From contig CAWCIY010000003.1 in assembly GCA_963795715.1 (NCBI GenBank), forward strand, positions 1,116,001 to 1,180,000: a stretch of 64,000 nucleotides of DNA, read 5' to 3'. Both the position numbers and the translations under genes were made by a program. Position 1 is the first letter of the stretch. Every line of letters starts with the position of its first letter. The notes beneath the pieces are model-generated. The model did no database searches, was not told the DNA's origin, and saw only the letters and a list, made by a program, of their open reading frames with translations. Source of the DNA: JAFEDN01 sp963795715. GTDB taxonomy: Bacteria; Pseudomonadota; Gammaproteobacteria; Coxiellales; Coxiellaceae. Below are positions 8,429-17,097 of the stretch, one piece after another.

Positions 8429-8935
8429 ATGAATCAGGAATATAAAAGCAATTTACTTCAGAGAACTAAAGCAACACTTAAAAAAGTACTATCAAACGAG
8501 ATTTACATTTCAGTTTTGACGATCAGCCTATCATTAGGATTGTCTAGTTACTTGTTTTGGACTAGCTATACCACATATAAGAATACCAAAGAAATGACAA
8601 AGGCAACTTACCTAAAAATTCAGTCGGAAATAGCTCAAGAAGCATTGCAACATAAAATAGATAGCTTTATCCGTTTAAATGATAACATAGTTCAATTTAT
8701 TATCACTCAAAAAGATTTACTATCGCGTTGCGAGACCTTACCTCCTAGCCCCTATGAACAAGCAAAAAAACGCTTTCCGCCTAGAGATTTTTTAGAAATC
8801 GAAGTTCAGAATGGGCAGCAGTTGGGTTATTTAAACAAAGATATTAGCAATGCAATCCAAAGAGCAATTGATAAAGATCGTCTTGCAAAGGATAACCGCC
8901 AAATCAGAAGATTTACAGCTATAATTAATAAATAA
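8429..8935 (+). CDS. Unknown single-pass membrane protein, paralogue 1
   Basis: 168 residues with a basic N-terminus, one membrane helix at about 27-48 (ISVLTISLSLGLSSYLFW), then a helical domain. Its C-terminal part, including SPYEQAKKRFPPRDFLEIEV and YLNKDISNAIQRAID, matches the next gene, so the two are tandem paralogues. ATG 8429 follows a gaggtaat ribosome site. I recognise no family. A link to secretion or effector function is possible only by context. Confidence 0.6.
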   Translation: MNQEYKSNLLQRTKATLKKVLSNEIYISVLTISLSLGLSSYLFWTSYTTYKNTKEMTKATYLKIQSEIAQEALQHKIDSFIRLNDNIVQFIITQKDLLSRCETLPPSPYEQAKKRFPPRDFLEIEVQNGQQLGYLNKDISNAIQRAIDKDRLAKDNRQIRRFTAIINK

Positions 8936-8947
8936 GCGTCTGGTTTA

Positions 8948-9418
8948 GTGGGAGGAATAAAAATGAATAATAAAAAAGGGACGGAAAAAAGTCTGGTAAA
9001 CTCTACTCGAGCAATGGTGCAAAAAATAGCTTTGCATGGATATCGCATTTCATCCGTTTCTATTTTAGCTCTTTTAATAAACCTATTGGTGCTTGGATCC
9101 CCAAGTTATTTAATCTGGTCTATCCCTGTCACTAATAAAATTAGGACTGTATCTCCCACCCATTATGAACAAGTTAATCTACAGTTTATGTTTAGAGAAT
9201 CCTTAAACATCAAAGTCCAAAACAGGAAAAAATTACAATATTTTGATAAAGATATTAGCACTGGTATTCAACTTACTATCGATTTAGCTCGAGAGCAAAA
9301 AGATATTTGTTCCAAATATTTGCCTTCGGTAGAGCTTTGGAAAAAAAAATATCACGATATTATTGAGATTATGGATCAATCTATACAAGTAGACTTAAAG
9401 AAATTACGTGATTTATAA
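8948..9418 (+). CDS. Unknown single-pass membrane protein, paralogue 2
   Basis: The usable start is ATG 8963 (MNNKKGTEKSL), after gggaggaa at 8950-8957. About 151 residues with one membrane helix (SILALLINLLVLGSPSYLIW) and a C-terminal domain related to the preceding protein (THYEQVNLQF, then ESLNIKVQNRKKLQYFDKDI). It lies 12-27 bp behind its paralogue and is probably co-transcribed. The divergence shows an old duplication. Function unknown. Confidence 0.6.
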   Translation: MGGIKMNNKKGTEKSLVNSTRAMVQKIALHGYRISSVSILALLINLLVLGSPSYLIWSIPVTNKIRTVSPTHYEQVNLQFMFRESLNIKVQNRKKLQYFDKDISTGIQLTIDLAREQKDICSKYLPSVELWKKKYHDIIEIMDQSIQVDLKKLRDL

Positions 9419-9572
9419 TCAAAAGTACTAAAATTGACAGTTTACAATTTTCTTTGACGGAAGCTGATATTTGCCAAAAAGCTATTCTGCAGTTTCCCAC
9501 ATATTTCTTTCAAAGTGGTTAATAAGTGTTCTCCCTGTTAACAGTAAGTTATATGAGATCATTTGATAGCGA

Positions 9573-9965
9573 ATGGGTAAAAACGAAAAGTCCTCAAGGA
9601 AGCCAAAAAAAACGAAAATATCCAGGGACAACCAATCCTTTAACAAATTATCAGAGCCCACAGACCAGAAACAAGACCTTTATTATTCTTTGTATGGAGT
9701 GTTAGTCGACAAAATACATGAAGACATCAATAGAAAGATTAAAAACTTCGATGCCTTATTTCAACTCGATCAGTCATTAAAAATTATAAAGAGTCTTCTC
9801 TCCAATGCTAGCTCTTCAAATCAAACCATTGGAGCAGTAAGCTTAGGCGGTTTCACTGGAACTGAACCCTTAAATCAAGGTTATTATTTATATCCTAACA
9901 ATTATACGATAGGCCTTGGCCGCACGGAAATGTTAACTTGGGTTACAGTCCCAGTCCCCAGGTAA
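9573..9965 (+). CDS. Hypothetical protein, basic N-terminus
   Basis: 130 residues. The first 30 are strongly basic and polar (GKNEKSSRKPKKTKISRDNQ) and look disordered. A helical middle (DLYYSLYGVLVDKIHEDINRKI) and a glycine/tyrosine-rich tail (GFTGTEPLNQGYYLYPNNY) follow. I recognise no family. The C-terminal end is directly followed by what looks like decayed coding sequence, so this may be the surviving 5' part of a longer gene. Confidence 0.4.
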   Translation: MGKNEKSSRKPKKTKISRDNQSFNKLSEPTDQKQDLYYSLYGVLVDKIHEDINRKIKNFDALFQLDQSLKIIKSLLSNASSSNQTIGAVSLGGFTGTEPLNQGYYLYPNNYTIGLGRTEMLTWVTVPVPR

Positions 9966-9974
9966 ATTTAAATT

Positions 9975-10214
9975 CAAGTAGACTTGGATCATCCATAACT
10001 TCGAATATCTTAGAAATGAACGATTACTGCAATCCCTTAAGGTTAGGCAGTTAATTTTGGTACATTTGATGTGGTATGGGAAAAAATAGCCCTGCTGACC
10101 AGAGAACAAATAAAATTGTATGCGCCGGTACTGATAGCGACGGGTCTGCATGGCCAAGTCACTTGGAAAAATCCATGGATTCAAAAAGTCATAGATGAGG
10201 TTGCAAACAGTTAG
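9975..10214 (+). pseudogene. Decayed coding remnant
   Basis: No open gene is present, but two frames read like protein. One gives NFEYLRNERLLQSLKVRQLI (about 9997-10056). After a frame change, another gives FDVVWEKIALLTREQIKLYA and continues to a stop at 10212-10214. No start codon serves the second part. It is probably the 3' end of a broken gene of unknown type, possibly the continuation of 9573-9965. The long minus-strand frame across it (9933-10373) overlaps znuB and is a shadow. Confidence 0.3.
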
Positions 10215-11020
10215 TTTTTTCTTCTTAATAACAAATAGCTTGAAAAACTGAGTGCACTGATCCAAAACGAAGCGGGCCAGTCGGTAATATAGGTTAAAAT
10301 GATCCCCAGCCAAACGATTATAATTCCTAATATTACCGACAAGATCAAACCAGCCCAAACAGTATGAGTGCAAGAAACTGCGCTGGCGGCTGGACCAATG
10401 AGTAAAGTAAAAACCAATAAAATGCCGACTACTTGGCTGGCTTCGGTTACAGCGATGGCGACCAAAATTAAAAATAAAATGGCTATCAAAGGTAGAGAAA
10501 CACCTTTGGCTTCGGCCAGTTCCGGTTCTAAAGTCGAAAATAATAATGGTCTAGCAATGACAGCCAGTCCGATTAAGCTAATCAAAGAAAAAATCCACAT
10601 TTCCTTCAGTAATTGTTCAGAAACACCTAATAGATCACCAAATAAAATAGACATGGCATGGGAAGCATAGTTCGCGTAAAAATGTAAAAATAAAATTCCC
10701 AAACCCAGCGAAAACGCTAAAGTAATACCGACTGCGACATCGCTTTTAGAAGCTCGTTCACCTAAACCACCCATACCAATAGCGGCAAGCATAGTAAGAC
10801 ACAATTGCCCAACCGGAGGCGCCAATCCGATTAAACCAGCGCCTGCCGCTCCAGCAAACCCAATATGGCTTAATGCGTGGGCTGCAAAATTCTGCGCCCT
10901 CAATACCACAAAATAACCCATAATGGCTGCTACAATTGCCGCCAATGTGCCGGCGGCAAAAGCGTTACGCATGAAATCATAACCCCATAAATCTTTAACA
11001 AAATGGATGATGTTGAGCAT
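10211..11020 (-). CDS. znuB: Zinc ABC transporter, membrane subunit ZnuB
   Basis: Permease of the high-affinity zinc importer in the inner membrane. About 269 residues of the ABC-3 family with 8 or so hydrophobic segments and the family pattern AQNFAAHALSHIGFAGAAGA near the N-terminus. The start at 11020 (MLNIIHFVKDLWGYDFMRNA) fits the family and overlaps the end of znuC by 26 bp, implying translational coupling. The C-terminus ends normally in LLLRRKN. Confidence 0.92.
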   Translation of the reverse strand: MLNIIHFVKDLWGYDFMRNAFAAGTLAAIVAAIMGYFVVLRAQNFAAHALSHIGFAGAAGAGLIGLAPPVGQLCLTMLAAIGMGGLGERASKSDVAVGITLAFSLGLGILFLHFYANYASHAMSILFGDLLGVSEQLLKEMWIFSLISLIGLAVIARPLLFSTLEPELAEAKGVSLPLIAILFLILVAIAVTEASQVVGILLVFTLLIGPAASAVSCTHTVWAGLILSVILGIIIVWLGIILTYITDWPASFWISALSFSSYLLLRRKN

Positions 11021-11798
11021 TGATATTACTGCCTGATTTTGCATGAATAACAAATAAATGTTGATCGTGTTTGACTACTTCTATCGGTGCATCGTATAGC
11101 CAGCTGAGCTTTTCGCTATTGACTACTTCTGCCACAGTACCGATGGCTGCTTTACCATGCGCAAGATAAATCACTTGGTGCATTACATTCAGCAATGGAT
11201 TCATATCGTGCGCGGTAAAAAGCACTGCTAGATTCAATTGCTGTTGAATTCTTTTTATTGTTTGTACTATTTTCTCTTGCTGTGAGGGATCTAGACCGCT
11301 CAGTGGTTCATCCAAAAGCAAGATTTTGGGTTGACCTATTAAACTTTGGGCTAAAGCAAGCCGCTGTCTTTCTCCTCCCGATAATTGCAGATAAGGACGA
11401 TCCACAAATGATTCGCTTTGAGTGAGTTGAATCACATGATCTAACTCTTGTTTTTGCGCTTGAGAGTGCCAGGGTAAACCCCATTGATATCCTTTGTAAA
11501 CCGAGGCTAAATAAGCTCTGCCACTCAATTGATTAGAGAGCGCGAATTGCCGGAACTGGCTGAGATAACCAATATGAGGATGACCTTTTTTAGGTGGTTT
11601 TCCTAATATAAAAATACGTCCCTTTTGAGATTTTATTAAACCTAATAAAGCGCGCAATAAGGTACTTTTGCCAGCACCATTAGGTCCGAAAATGCCCACG
11701 AATTCACCGGCGTGAATTTGTGCAGAAAAATCTTGGATAACACGTTTGTCTTTGAATCCAAGTGTTAAATTTTCAAAAACAATGAGTTCCTCTTTCAT
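10995..11798 (-). CDS. znuC: Zinc ABC transporter, ATP-binding subunit ZnuC
   Basis: ATPase that drives zinc import through ZnuB. 267 residues with Walker A GPNGAGKST (about 39-47), Q-loop LSQFRQF, signature LSGGERQRLALAQSL, Walker B ILLLDEPLSGLD and switch His in FTAHDMN. It lies 6 bp behind znuA and overlaps znuB, in the order znuA-znuC-znuB within one transcript. The ORF reads to 11798, and MKEELIVFENLTLGF is a typical start. Confidence 0.93.
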   Translation of the reverse strand: MKEELIVFENLTLGFKDKRVIQDFSAQIHAGEFVGIFGPNGAGKSTLLRALLGLIKSQKGRIFILGKPPKKGHPHIGYLSQFRQFALSNQLSGRAYLASVYKGYQWGLPWHSQAQKQELDHVIQLTQSESFVDRPYLQLSGGERQRLALAQSLIGQPKILLLDEPLSGLDPSQQEKIVQTIKRIQQQLNLAVLFTAHDMNPLLNVMHQVIYLAHGKAAIGTVAEVVNSEKLSWLYDAPIEVVKHDQHLFVIHAKSGSNINAQHHPFC

Positions 11799-11804
11799 TG
11801 ATTT

Positions 11805-12656
11805 TTACTCTAAAGCCTTGGCTAAATCAGTCAATTGTTTGCTCATCCAAGAGCAGTAGTTTTCTCCTGTGGGTTCAGTTTCGCTAACGCCCACGATAGG
11901 AATATGAGATTTTTGAGCCAGGGTTTTCATGCGTTCTGTGGACGGATTATTAACCTGGTTATTGTAAATGAATACTTTCACTTGCCTATTTTTTAGTTTG
12001 GTTTCGAAATTTTTCATATCGCTAGCGCTGGGCTCAGTATCATTCATAATGCTAATTTGAAAACCCTGTCCGTTCATTTTTAAATTTAAAGCGTCAGCCA
12101 TGTAGTTGAACACGGGTTCAGTGGCGATAACTTCAGTACCTTGATCTTTATTTCTAATTTCGACAATTTGCTTCTCAAGAGATTGAAAGTCTTTTATGAA
12201 AGCAGCTAATTGCTGGTGATAGTAATCTGCATGCACAGCATCCTGCTGACTGAGTTGTGCAGTTAAGTAATTAGCGAAAACTAACATAGTTTGTGGATCG
12301 TACCAAATATGCGGATTATCACCCGCTTTTTTGCCGATTAATTCCCCAACATTGATAATATGTTGATTTTTTCTCTTTGATACGGCGAGCAAATTTTCAA
12401 CCCAGGAATCGTAACCCACTCCGTTATAAATAATGAACTGGGCATCCGCTACTGACTTAGCGGTTTGAGCTGAATTGGTAAACAGATGCGGGTCTTGTTG
12501 GGGATTTGTGAGGATGCTGTTTACTTGTACATATTGCCCGCCAATTTGTTCAGTCATTTTCCCGTAAAAATTTTCAGCTGCTACCACATTAATAGACGCC
12601 GCCGAGGCATCTAAACAAAAAACCAGTATTAAGATACAGAATATTTTCTTAAACAT
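11805..12656 (-). CDS. znuA: Zinc ABC transporter, substrate-binding protein ZnuA
   Basis: Periplasmic zinc-binding protein. The start at 12656 (MFKKIFCILILVFCLDASAA) provides a signal peptide cleaved after about ASAA; the longer frame to 12734 adds an unlikely leader. Cluster A-I features: DPHLF (His ligand), NGVGYDSW, NPHIWYDP (second His ligand) and, near the C-terminus, FIYNNQVNNP and VSETEPTGENY. The long histidine-rich loop of many ZnuA proteins is missing. It is first gene of znuACB, divergent from galU across a region holding a 160-bp palindrome. Zur control is expected, but I could not identify a convincing Zur box. Confidence 0.92.
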   Translation of the reverse strand: MFKKIFCILILVFCLDASAASINVVAAENFYGKMTEQIGGQYVQVNSILTNPQQDPHLFTNSAQTAKSVADAQFIIYNGVGYDSWVENLLAVSKRKNQHIINVGELIGKKAGDNPHIWYDPQTMLVFANYLTAQLSQQDAVHADYYHQQLAAFIKDFQSLEKQIVEIRNKDQGTEVIATEPVFNYMADALNLKMNGQGFQISIMNDTEPSASDMKNFETKLKNRQVKVFIYNNQVNNPSTERMKTLAQKSHIPIVGVSETEPTGENYCSWMSKQLTDLAKALE

Positions 12657-12778
12657 TTTACAACTCCAGTCCACTAACAGTTTGCAATGACAAGACAGAG
12701 TAAACGATATAAGATAGCAGCAATTCTCCTCCACGGGAATCGGCTTGGCAATCTCGTTATGAGCCGCTATAATATTTA

Positions 12779-12938
12779 TACCTTACCTCGCCATAATCTG
12801 AGCTTTTTAGCATCCCATCTACGGGCCATCTTGAGTTGTAAAAAACACTTACATAGTGATACTATGCTCGTGTTTTTTACAACTCAATCTGGCCCATAGC
12901 TGGGCGCTAAATAGCCCAAATTATGGCGAGTTAAGGTA
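12779..12938. repeat. 160-bp near-perfect palindrome (MITE- or REP-like)
   Basis: The two arms of about 75 bp pair along almost all their length: taccttacctcgccataat on the left answers attatggcgagttaaggta on the right, and ttgagttgtaaaaaacac answers gtgttttttacaactcaa. The centre holds catagt-gat-actatg. It sits between the divergent znuA and galU genes. It may be a small non-autonomous mobile element and could form a giant hairpin in either transcript. No second copy was seen in this window. Confidence 0.85.
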
Positions 12939-12965
12939 CAGATAATTATTGATAAGGTATAGGCT

Positions 12966-13844
12966 ATGATAAAATCTATCAAAACTGCAGTTTTTCCGGT
13001 GGCTGGTTTGGGCACTCGTTTTTTGCCTATTACTAAAACTGGACCGAAAGAAATGTTGCCCATCGTGGATAAACCATTAGTACAATATGTAGTGGAAGAA
13101 GCTTTGGCGGCTGGCATTGAACAACTTATTTTTGTCACCAACAACAGTAAGTACGCCATAGAAGATTATTTTGACCGTCAACATGAGTATGAGCGACGCT
13201 TAGAACAGCAAGGCAAATTAGTAGAATTGGACATGGTGCGTAATATCGTACCTTCCTACGCCAGTGTTGTTTATATCCGCCAGTCGGCGCCAGCTGGTTT
13301 AGGAGACGCGGTTTTACGCGCCAAACAAGTGGTAGGTCAAGAACCTTTTGCGGTTTTGCTGGCGGACGATATTATTGATTGTCCTCCTGACGGTTGTTTG
13401 CAAAGAATGGTAGAAATTTTTTCTCAAACTCAATCAAGTGTTATTGCTGTGGAGCAAGTGCCGCCTGAAAATACCGATCAATATGGCATTGTTTCTGTAG
13501 GAGAAAATAATCGGGTACATGCCATTGTCGAGAAACCTAAACCGGTTGTTGCTCCTTCGTGTTTGGGTGTGGTGGGCCGTTATATCTTAACTCCAAGGAT
13601 TTTCACCTTATTGGAACAAATTCCAGTGGGCGTGGGTGGGGAAATTCAGCTCACCGATGCCATTTCGGAATTGCTCAAAGAGGAAACTTTGACCGCCTGT
13701 ACTTTTAAAGGCAAACGCTATGATTGCGGTAGTAAACTTGGATTTTTGGAAGCCACCATCGCTTATGCTTTACGTAGACCTGACCTAGGGCCTCAATTGC
13801 GTGAACGTTTGAATGGTCTTTTAGAGGAAGAAATATCGACTTAG
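12966..13844 (+). CDS. galU: UTP-glucose-1-phosphate uridylyltransferase GalU
   Basis: Makes UDP-glucose from UTP and glucose-1-phosphate for LPS and other glycans, in the cytosol. 292 residues, the usual length. It shows the nucleotide-binding start AVFPVAGLGTRFLPITKTGPKEMLP (GLGTR loop and catalytic-region Lys), LLADDIIDCP (metal-binding Asp region), IVEKPKP and a C-terminal KGKRYDCGSKLGFLEA. A complete, ordinary gene. Confidence 0.95.
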   Translation: MIKSIKTAVFPVAGLGTRFLPITKTGPKEMLPIVDKPLVQYVVEEALAAGIEQLIFVTNNSKYAIEDYFDRQHEYERRLEQQGKLVELDMVRNIVPSYASVVYIRQSAPAGLGDAVLRAKQVVGQEPFAVLLADDIIDCPPDGCLQRMVEIFSQTQSSVIAVEQVPPENTDQYGIVSVGENNRVHAIVEKPKPVVAPSCLGVVGRYILTPRIFTLLEQIPVGVGGEIQLTDAISELLKEETLTACTFKGKRYDCGSKLGFLEATIAYALRRPDLGPQLRERLNGLLEEEIST

Positions 13845-13860
13845 AAAGGAGGGATTTCCT

Positions 13861-14475
13861 ATGAAACTATATTATACTAAAGGAGCTTGTTCTTTAGCGG
13901 TACGTATCGTAATCAACGAGCTAGGGCTTCGTTGCCAGTATGAATCTGTGGATTTGAGCACTAAAAAAACAGAAACTGGAGAGAATTTCCTAAAAATAAA
14001 TCCAAAAGGCTATGTACCTACTCTGCTATTAGACAATAAGGAAATATTGAGTGAGAACTTGGTCATTCAGCAATATCTAGCGGATACACATCCAAAGGGG
14101 GGGCTATTACCACCCGTAGGAGAATTTTCCCGCTACCGGGTTTTAGAATGGCAAGCTTTTATTAGCACTGAATTACATAAAGGTTTTAGCCCCTTATTTA
14201 ACCCCAGTATTGACGCTAAAATTAAAAATGAAATTTTTATGTCTATCTTACAAAAAAAGTTTTCTTACCTTAATCAGCAGCTCAATAACAAAAAGTTTCT
14301 GGTGGGAGATCATTTTACTCTTCCTGATGCCTATTTGTTTGTAATGCTTTTATGGGGACAAAATTTAGCTGTGGATTATTCAGGTAATGATAATTTACTT
14401 CGATATTTTAATGTATTGAAAAACCATCCCTCAATCAAAAAATCCTTACAGGAAGAAGGCATATCATTAGCCTAA
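13861..14475 (+). CDS. Glutathione S-transferase family protein
   Basis: 204 residues with a thioredoxin-like N-terminal domain (MKLYYTKGACSLAVRIVINE, where Cys10-Ser11 matches the beta-class GST active site; NPKGYVPTL with cis-Pro; and SENLVIQQYL, the glutathione gamma-Glu-binding E/S pair) and a helical C-terminal domain containing the N-capping motif LPDAYLFV. It conjugates or reduces with glutathione; the substrate is unknown. It starts 17 bp after galU with aaaggagg at 13845-13852 and may be co-transcribed. Confidence 0.9.
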   Translation: MKLYYTKGACSLAVRIVINELGLRCQYESVDLSTKKTETGENFLKINPKGYVPTLLLDNKEILSENLVIQQYLADTHPKGGLLPPVGEFSRYRVLEWQAFISTELHKGFSPLFNPSIDAKIKNEIFMSILQKKFSYLNQQLNNKKFLVGDHFTLPDAYLFVMLLWGQNLAVDYSGNDNLLRYFNVLKNHPSIKKSLQEEGISLA

Positions 14476-14502
14476 GTAACCTTCTGGTAAGAAAACGGAC
14501 CG

Positions 14503-14535
14503 CGTCGTACCGCGCGGACAAGCCGCGGGATGACG
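14503..14535. repeat. GC-rich imperfect palindrome
   Basis: cgtcgtaccgcg (14503-14514) and cgcgggatgacg (14524-14535) pair at 10 of 12 positions around cggacaagc. Its composition is much richer in GC than the surroundings, and its layout resembles dispersed intergenic palindromes. It may also terminate the GST transcript. Confidence 0.5.
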
Positions 14536-14577
14536 AAACTTAAGTTGACGCCATTACTTAGACAAAGAGTTTTACTT

Positions 14578-14690
14578 TATAATCTGCTTGGGTTATAATC
14601 TGCGGCCTTGCCTGGGTCTGTCTGTTAATGACAGTGGACAGATTTAGGGGGAAATTTTGTTAACTAAGAACACCATTAGAGGAAAAAGAA
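14578..14690 (+). promoter_or_regulatory. Probable rpsO promoter and leader
   Basis: Two TATAAT hexamers (14578-14583 and 14594-14599) lie in a direct repeat of ttataatctgc, but neither has a good -35 at 17 bp. Downstream, ctgtc/gacag and tctgtc/gacaga can form a small hairpin (about 14618-14642) in the leader. A ribosome site (agagga, 14678-14683) precedes ATG 14691. In Escherichia coli the rpsO leader is bound by S15 itself; whether this leader folds that way is not shown. Confidence 0.4.
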
Positions 14691-14983
14691 ATGTCATTGA
14701 CTGCTAACGATAAAGAAAAAATCATTAGAGAATATCAGTCTGCTCCTGGCGATACGGGTTCTCCAGAGGTGCAAATCGCGTTACTAACAGCCCGAATCAA
14801 GAGTTTAACCGAACATTTTAATATTCATAAACAGGATCACCATTCCCGTCGCGGGTTATTACGTTTGGTCAGTTTACGCCGACTTTGTTAGATTATATTA
14901 GACGAAAAGACATTGCCCGCTACCGCAAACTAGTACAACGTTTAGGTTTACGTGGCATGTTGAATAGGAAAGATATCACGTGA
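14691..14983 (+). pseudogene. rpsO: Ribosomal protein S15, one frameshift
   Basis: Small-subunit protein that binds 16S rRNA. The first 64 residues (MSLTANDKEKIIREYQS... SRRGLLRLVSLRR) are normal. At about 14881 one base, probably an A, is missing, so the frame ends in LC-stop. The other frame continues exactly with LLDYIRRKDIARYRKLVQRL to a TGA at 14981-14983. S15 is very important for growth and both halves are well conserved, so a sequencing error or a very recent change is likelier than an old pseudogene. The stop overlaps the pnp start (GTGA). Confidence 0.88.
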
Positions 14984-17097
14984 AAGTAGTAACAAAAACA
15001 TTTAAATTTGGTAATCACCAAGTCAAGTTAGAAACAGGCCGTATTGCTCGCCAAGCAGACGGCGCGGTCTTAATCAGTATGGATGATACGGTTTTATTGG
15101 TGACTGCAGTAGGTCAAAAACAGCTCCTTCAGAAAGAGATTTTTTCCCGTTAACTGTAAACTATCAAGAAAAAAGCTATGCAGTGGGTAAGGTGCCTGGC
15201 GGTTATTTTAAACGCGAAGGACGACCAACTGAAAAAGAAACATTGGTTTCCCGGTTGATTGACCGTCCTTTACGGCCGTTATTTCCCGAAGGTTTTAATC
15301 AAGAGGTGCAAGTGATAGCCACTGTGCTTTCGGTGGATCCGCACGAACAAACCGATATTCCAGCCATTATCGGCGCCGCTGCCGCTTTGGGTTTATCAGG
15401 CATGCCATTTAATGGCCCTGTGGCTGCTGCTCGGGTGGGGTACAAAGATGGACAATATATACTAAACCCATCTTTTAAAGAATTAGAAAATTCTCAACTC
15501 AATTTAGTGGTTGCCGGCACTAAAGAAGCAGTGATCATGGTGGAATCTGAAGCGGATCAGTTGCCTGAAGCCGTGATGTTGGGAGCAGTGATGTATGGCC
15601 ATGAGCAAATGCAAGTCGCCATTAAAGCCATTGAAGAATTAGTGGCGGAAGCGGGCAAGGCTCGGTGGGATTGGCAGCCGCCACAAATTGATCAGGCTTT
15701 GGAACAACGCATTGAGGAATTAGGTTATTCGGCGTTGGCGACGGCCTATCGGATCCAAGAAAAGGGCGCCAGGCAAAACCGTTTAGCTGAAATACGTAAA
15801 GAAATTATTGGTCAGACTTGCGATGCAGCTAACCTTGCCAATCCTTCTTCCAGCTGTAGTCACTAAATTGATTTCAGATATTGAATACAGAATTGTTCGT
15901 CAACGTATTTTAAATGGTGAGCGGCGAATAGATGGCCGTGATACCGTCACTGTGCGTCCGATTACCATTGAAACCGGTGTTTTACCACGCACGCATGGTT
16001 CGGCGTTATTTACTCGCGGTGAAACTCAAGCGTTAGTCATCAGCACTTTAGGGCACTGAACGTGATGCGCAAATGCTGGATGATTTAGAAGGTGATCGCA
16101 AAGAAACCTTTATTTTCCATTATAATTTTCCTCCATACAGTGTGGGCGAAATTGGCTGATGAGTGGTCCAAAACGTCGAGAAATTGGTCATGGCCGTTTA
16201 GCGCGACGAGCTTTAGTTGCGGTGATTCCGGATATGAATGAATTCCCTTACGTATTACGTGTAGTGTCAGAAGTGACTGAATCCAACGGTTCCAGTTCTA
16301 TGGCCAGTGTTTGTGGCAGCAGTTTAGCATTAATGGATGCAGGTGTGCCGATTAAAGCGCCGGTTGCAGGCATCGCTATGGGTTTAATCAAAGAAGAAAA
16401 TAAATATGCTATTTTAACCGATATTTTAGGGGACGAAGATCATCTGGGCGATATGGATTTTAAAGTGGCTGGTACTTTATTAGGTGTGACTGCTTTGCAA
16501 ATGGATATTAAAATCTTGGGGATTAATCGGGAAATTATGGAACGGGCTTTAGAACAAGCGCGTCAAGGCCGCATGCATATTTTGCAAATTATGAATCAAG
16601 CCATAGGCCAAGCCACGCACTGAATTATCTCCTTATGCTCCGCGCATTACTACCATGAAAATCAGTCCTGACAAAGTACGTGAAGTGATTGGTAAAGGCG
16701 GCGCGACCATTCGTAGCTTAACTGAAGAAACCCACACGACTATTGATATTAGTGATGATGGTGTGATTAAAATCGCCGCGGTTAATGTGGAAGATAGTCA
16801 AGAAGCGCAACGCCGGATTGAACGAAATTACTGCGGAAGTAGAATTGAATCAAGTTTATGAAGGAGTCAGTCGTCAAAATTGCTGATTTCGGCGCGTTTG
16901 TGGAAATTTTACCAGGCCGCCAAGGATTATTGCATATTTCGCAAATTTGCAATGAACGCGTCAATGACGTTCGCGATTACTTAACCGAAGGCCAAACTGT
17001 ACGAGTGAAAGTGATTGAAATTGATCGCCAAGGACGTGTGCGCTTAAGTATGAAAGAATTGGGCAATGAGCAGCCCCCTACAGCCACAGAGCCATAA
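14980..17097 (+). pseudogene. pnp: Polynucleotide phosphorylase, multiple frameshifts
   Basis: 3'-5' exoribonuclease of the RNA degradosome. Starts GTG 14980 (VKVVTKTFKFGNHQVKLETG). At least seven single-base breaks are visible: about 15120 (one A lost from an A-run), 15810-15860, 16052 (extra G), 16157, 16621, 16823 (extra C in GAA-GAA) and 16869 (extra A in GTC-GTC). Joined, the pieces give both RNase PH domains (FNGPVAAARVGY; GSSSMASVCGSSLALMDAGV), the KH domain (VREVIGKGGATIRSL) and the S1 domain (VVKIADFGAFVEILPGRQGL), ending at 17097. Residues between breaks are almost undamaged, which suggests errors or recent decay. Confidence 0.9.

Noticed and set aside
9933..10373. 146-residue minus-strand frame upstream of the znuB stop
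   Set aside because: It overlaps the 3' end of znuB in another phase and runs antisense to decayed plus-strand coding sequence; no family features.
12657..12778. Zur-binding site upstream of znuA
   Set aside because: The AT-rich stretch near 12766-12780 has some resemblance to a Zur box but no convincing dyad of the known form, so it is not listed as a feature.
14691..17097. Programmed ribosomal frameshifting as an explanation for rpsO/pnp breaks
   Set aside because: Many breaks per gene at different sequences, of both signs and without slippery heptamers plus structures, and the same pattern in unrelated operons, rule out a programmed mechanism.
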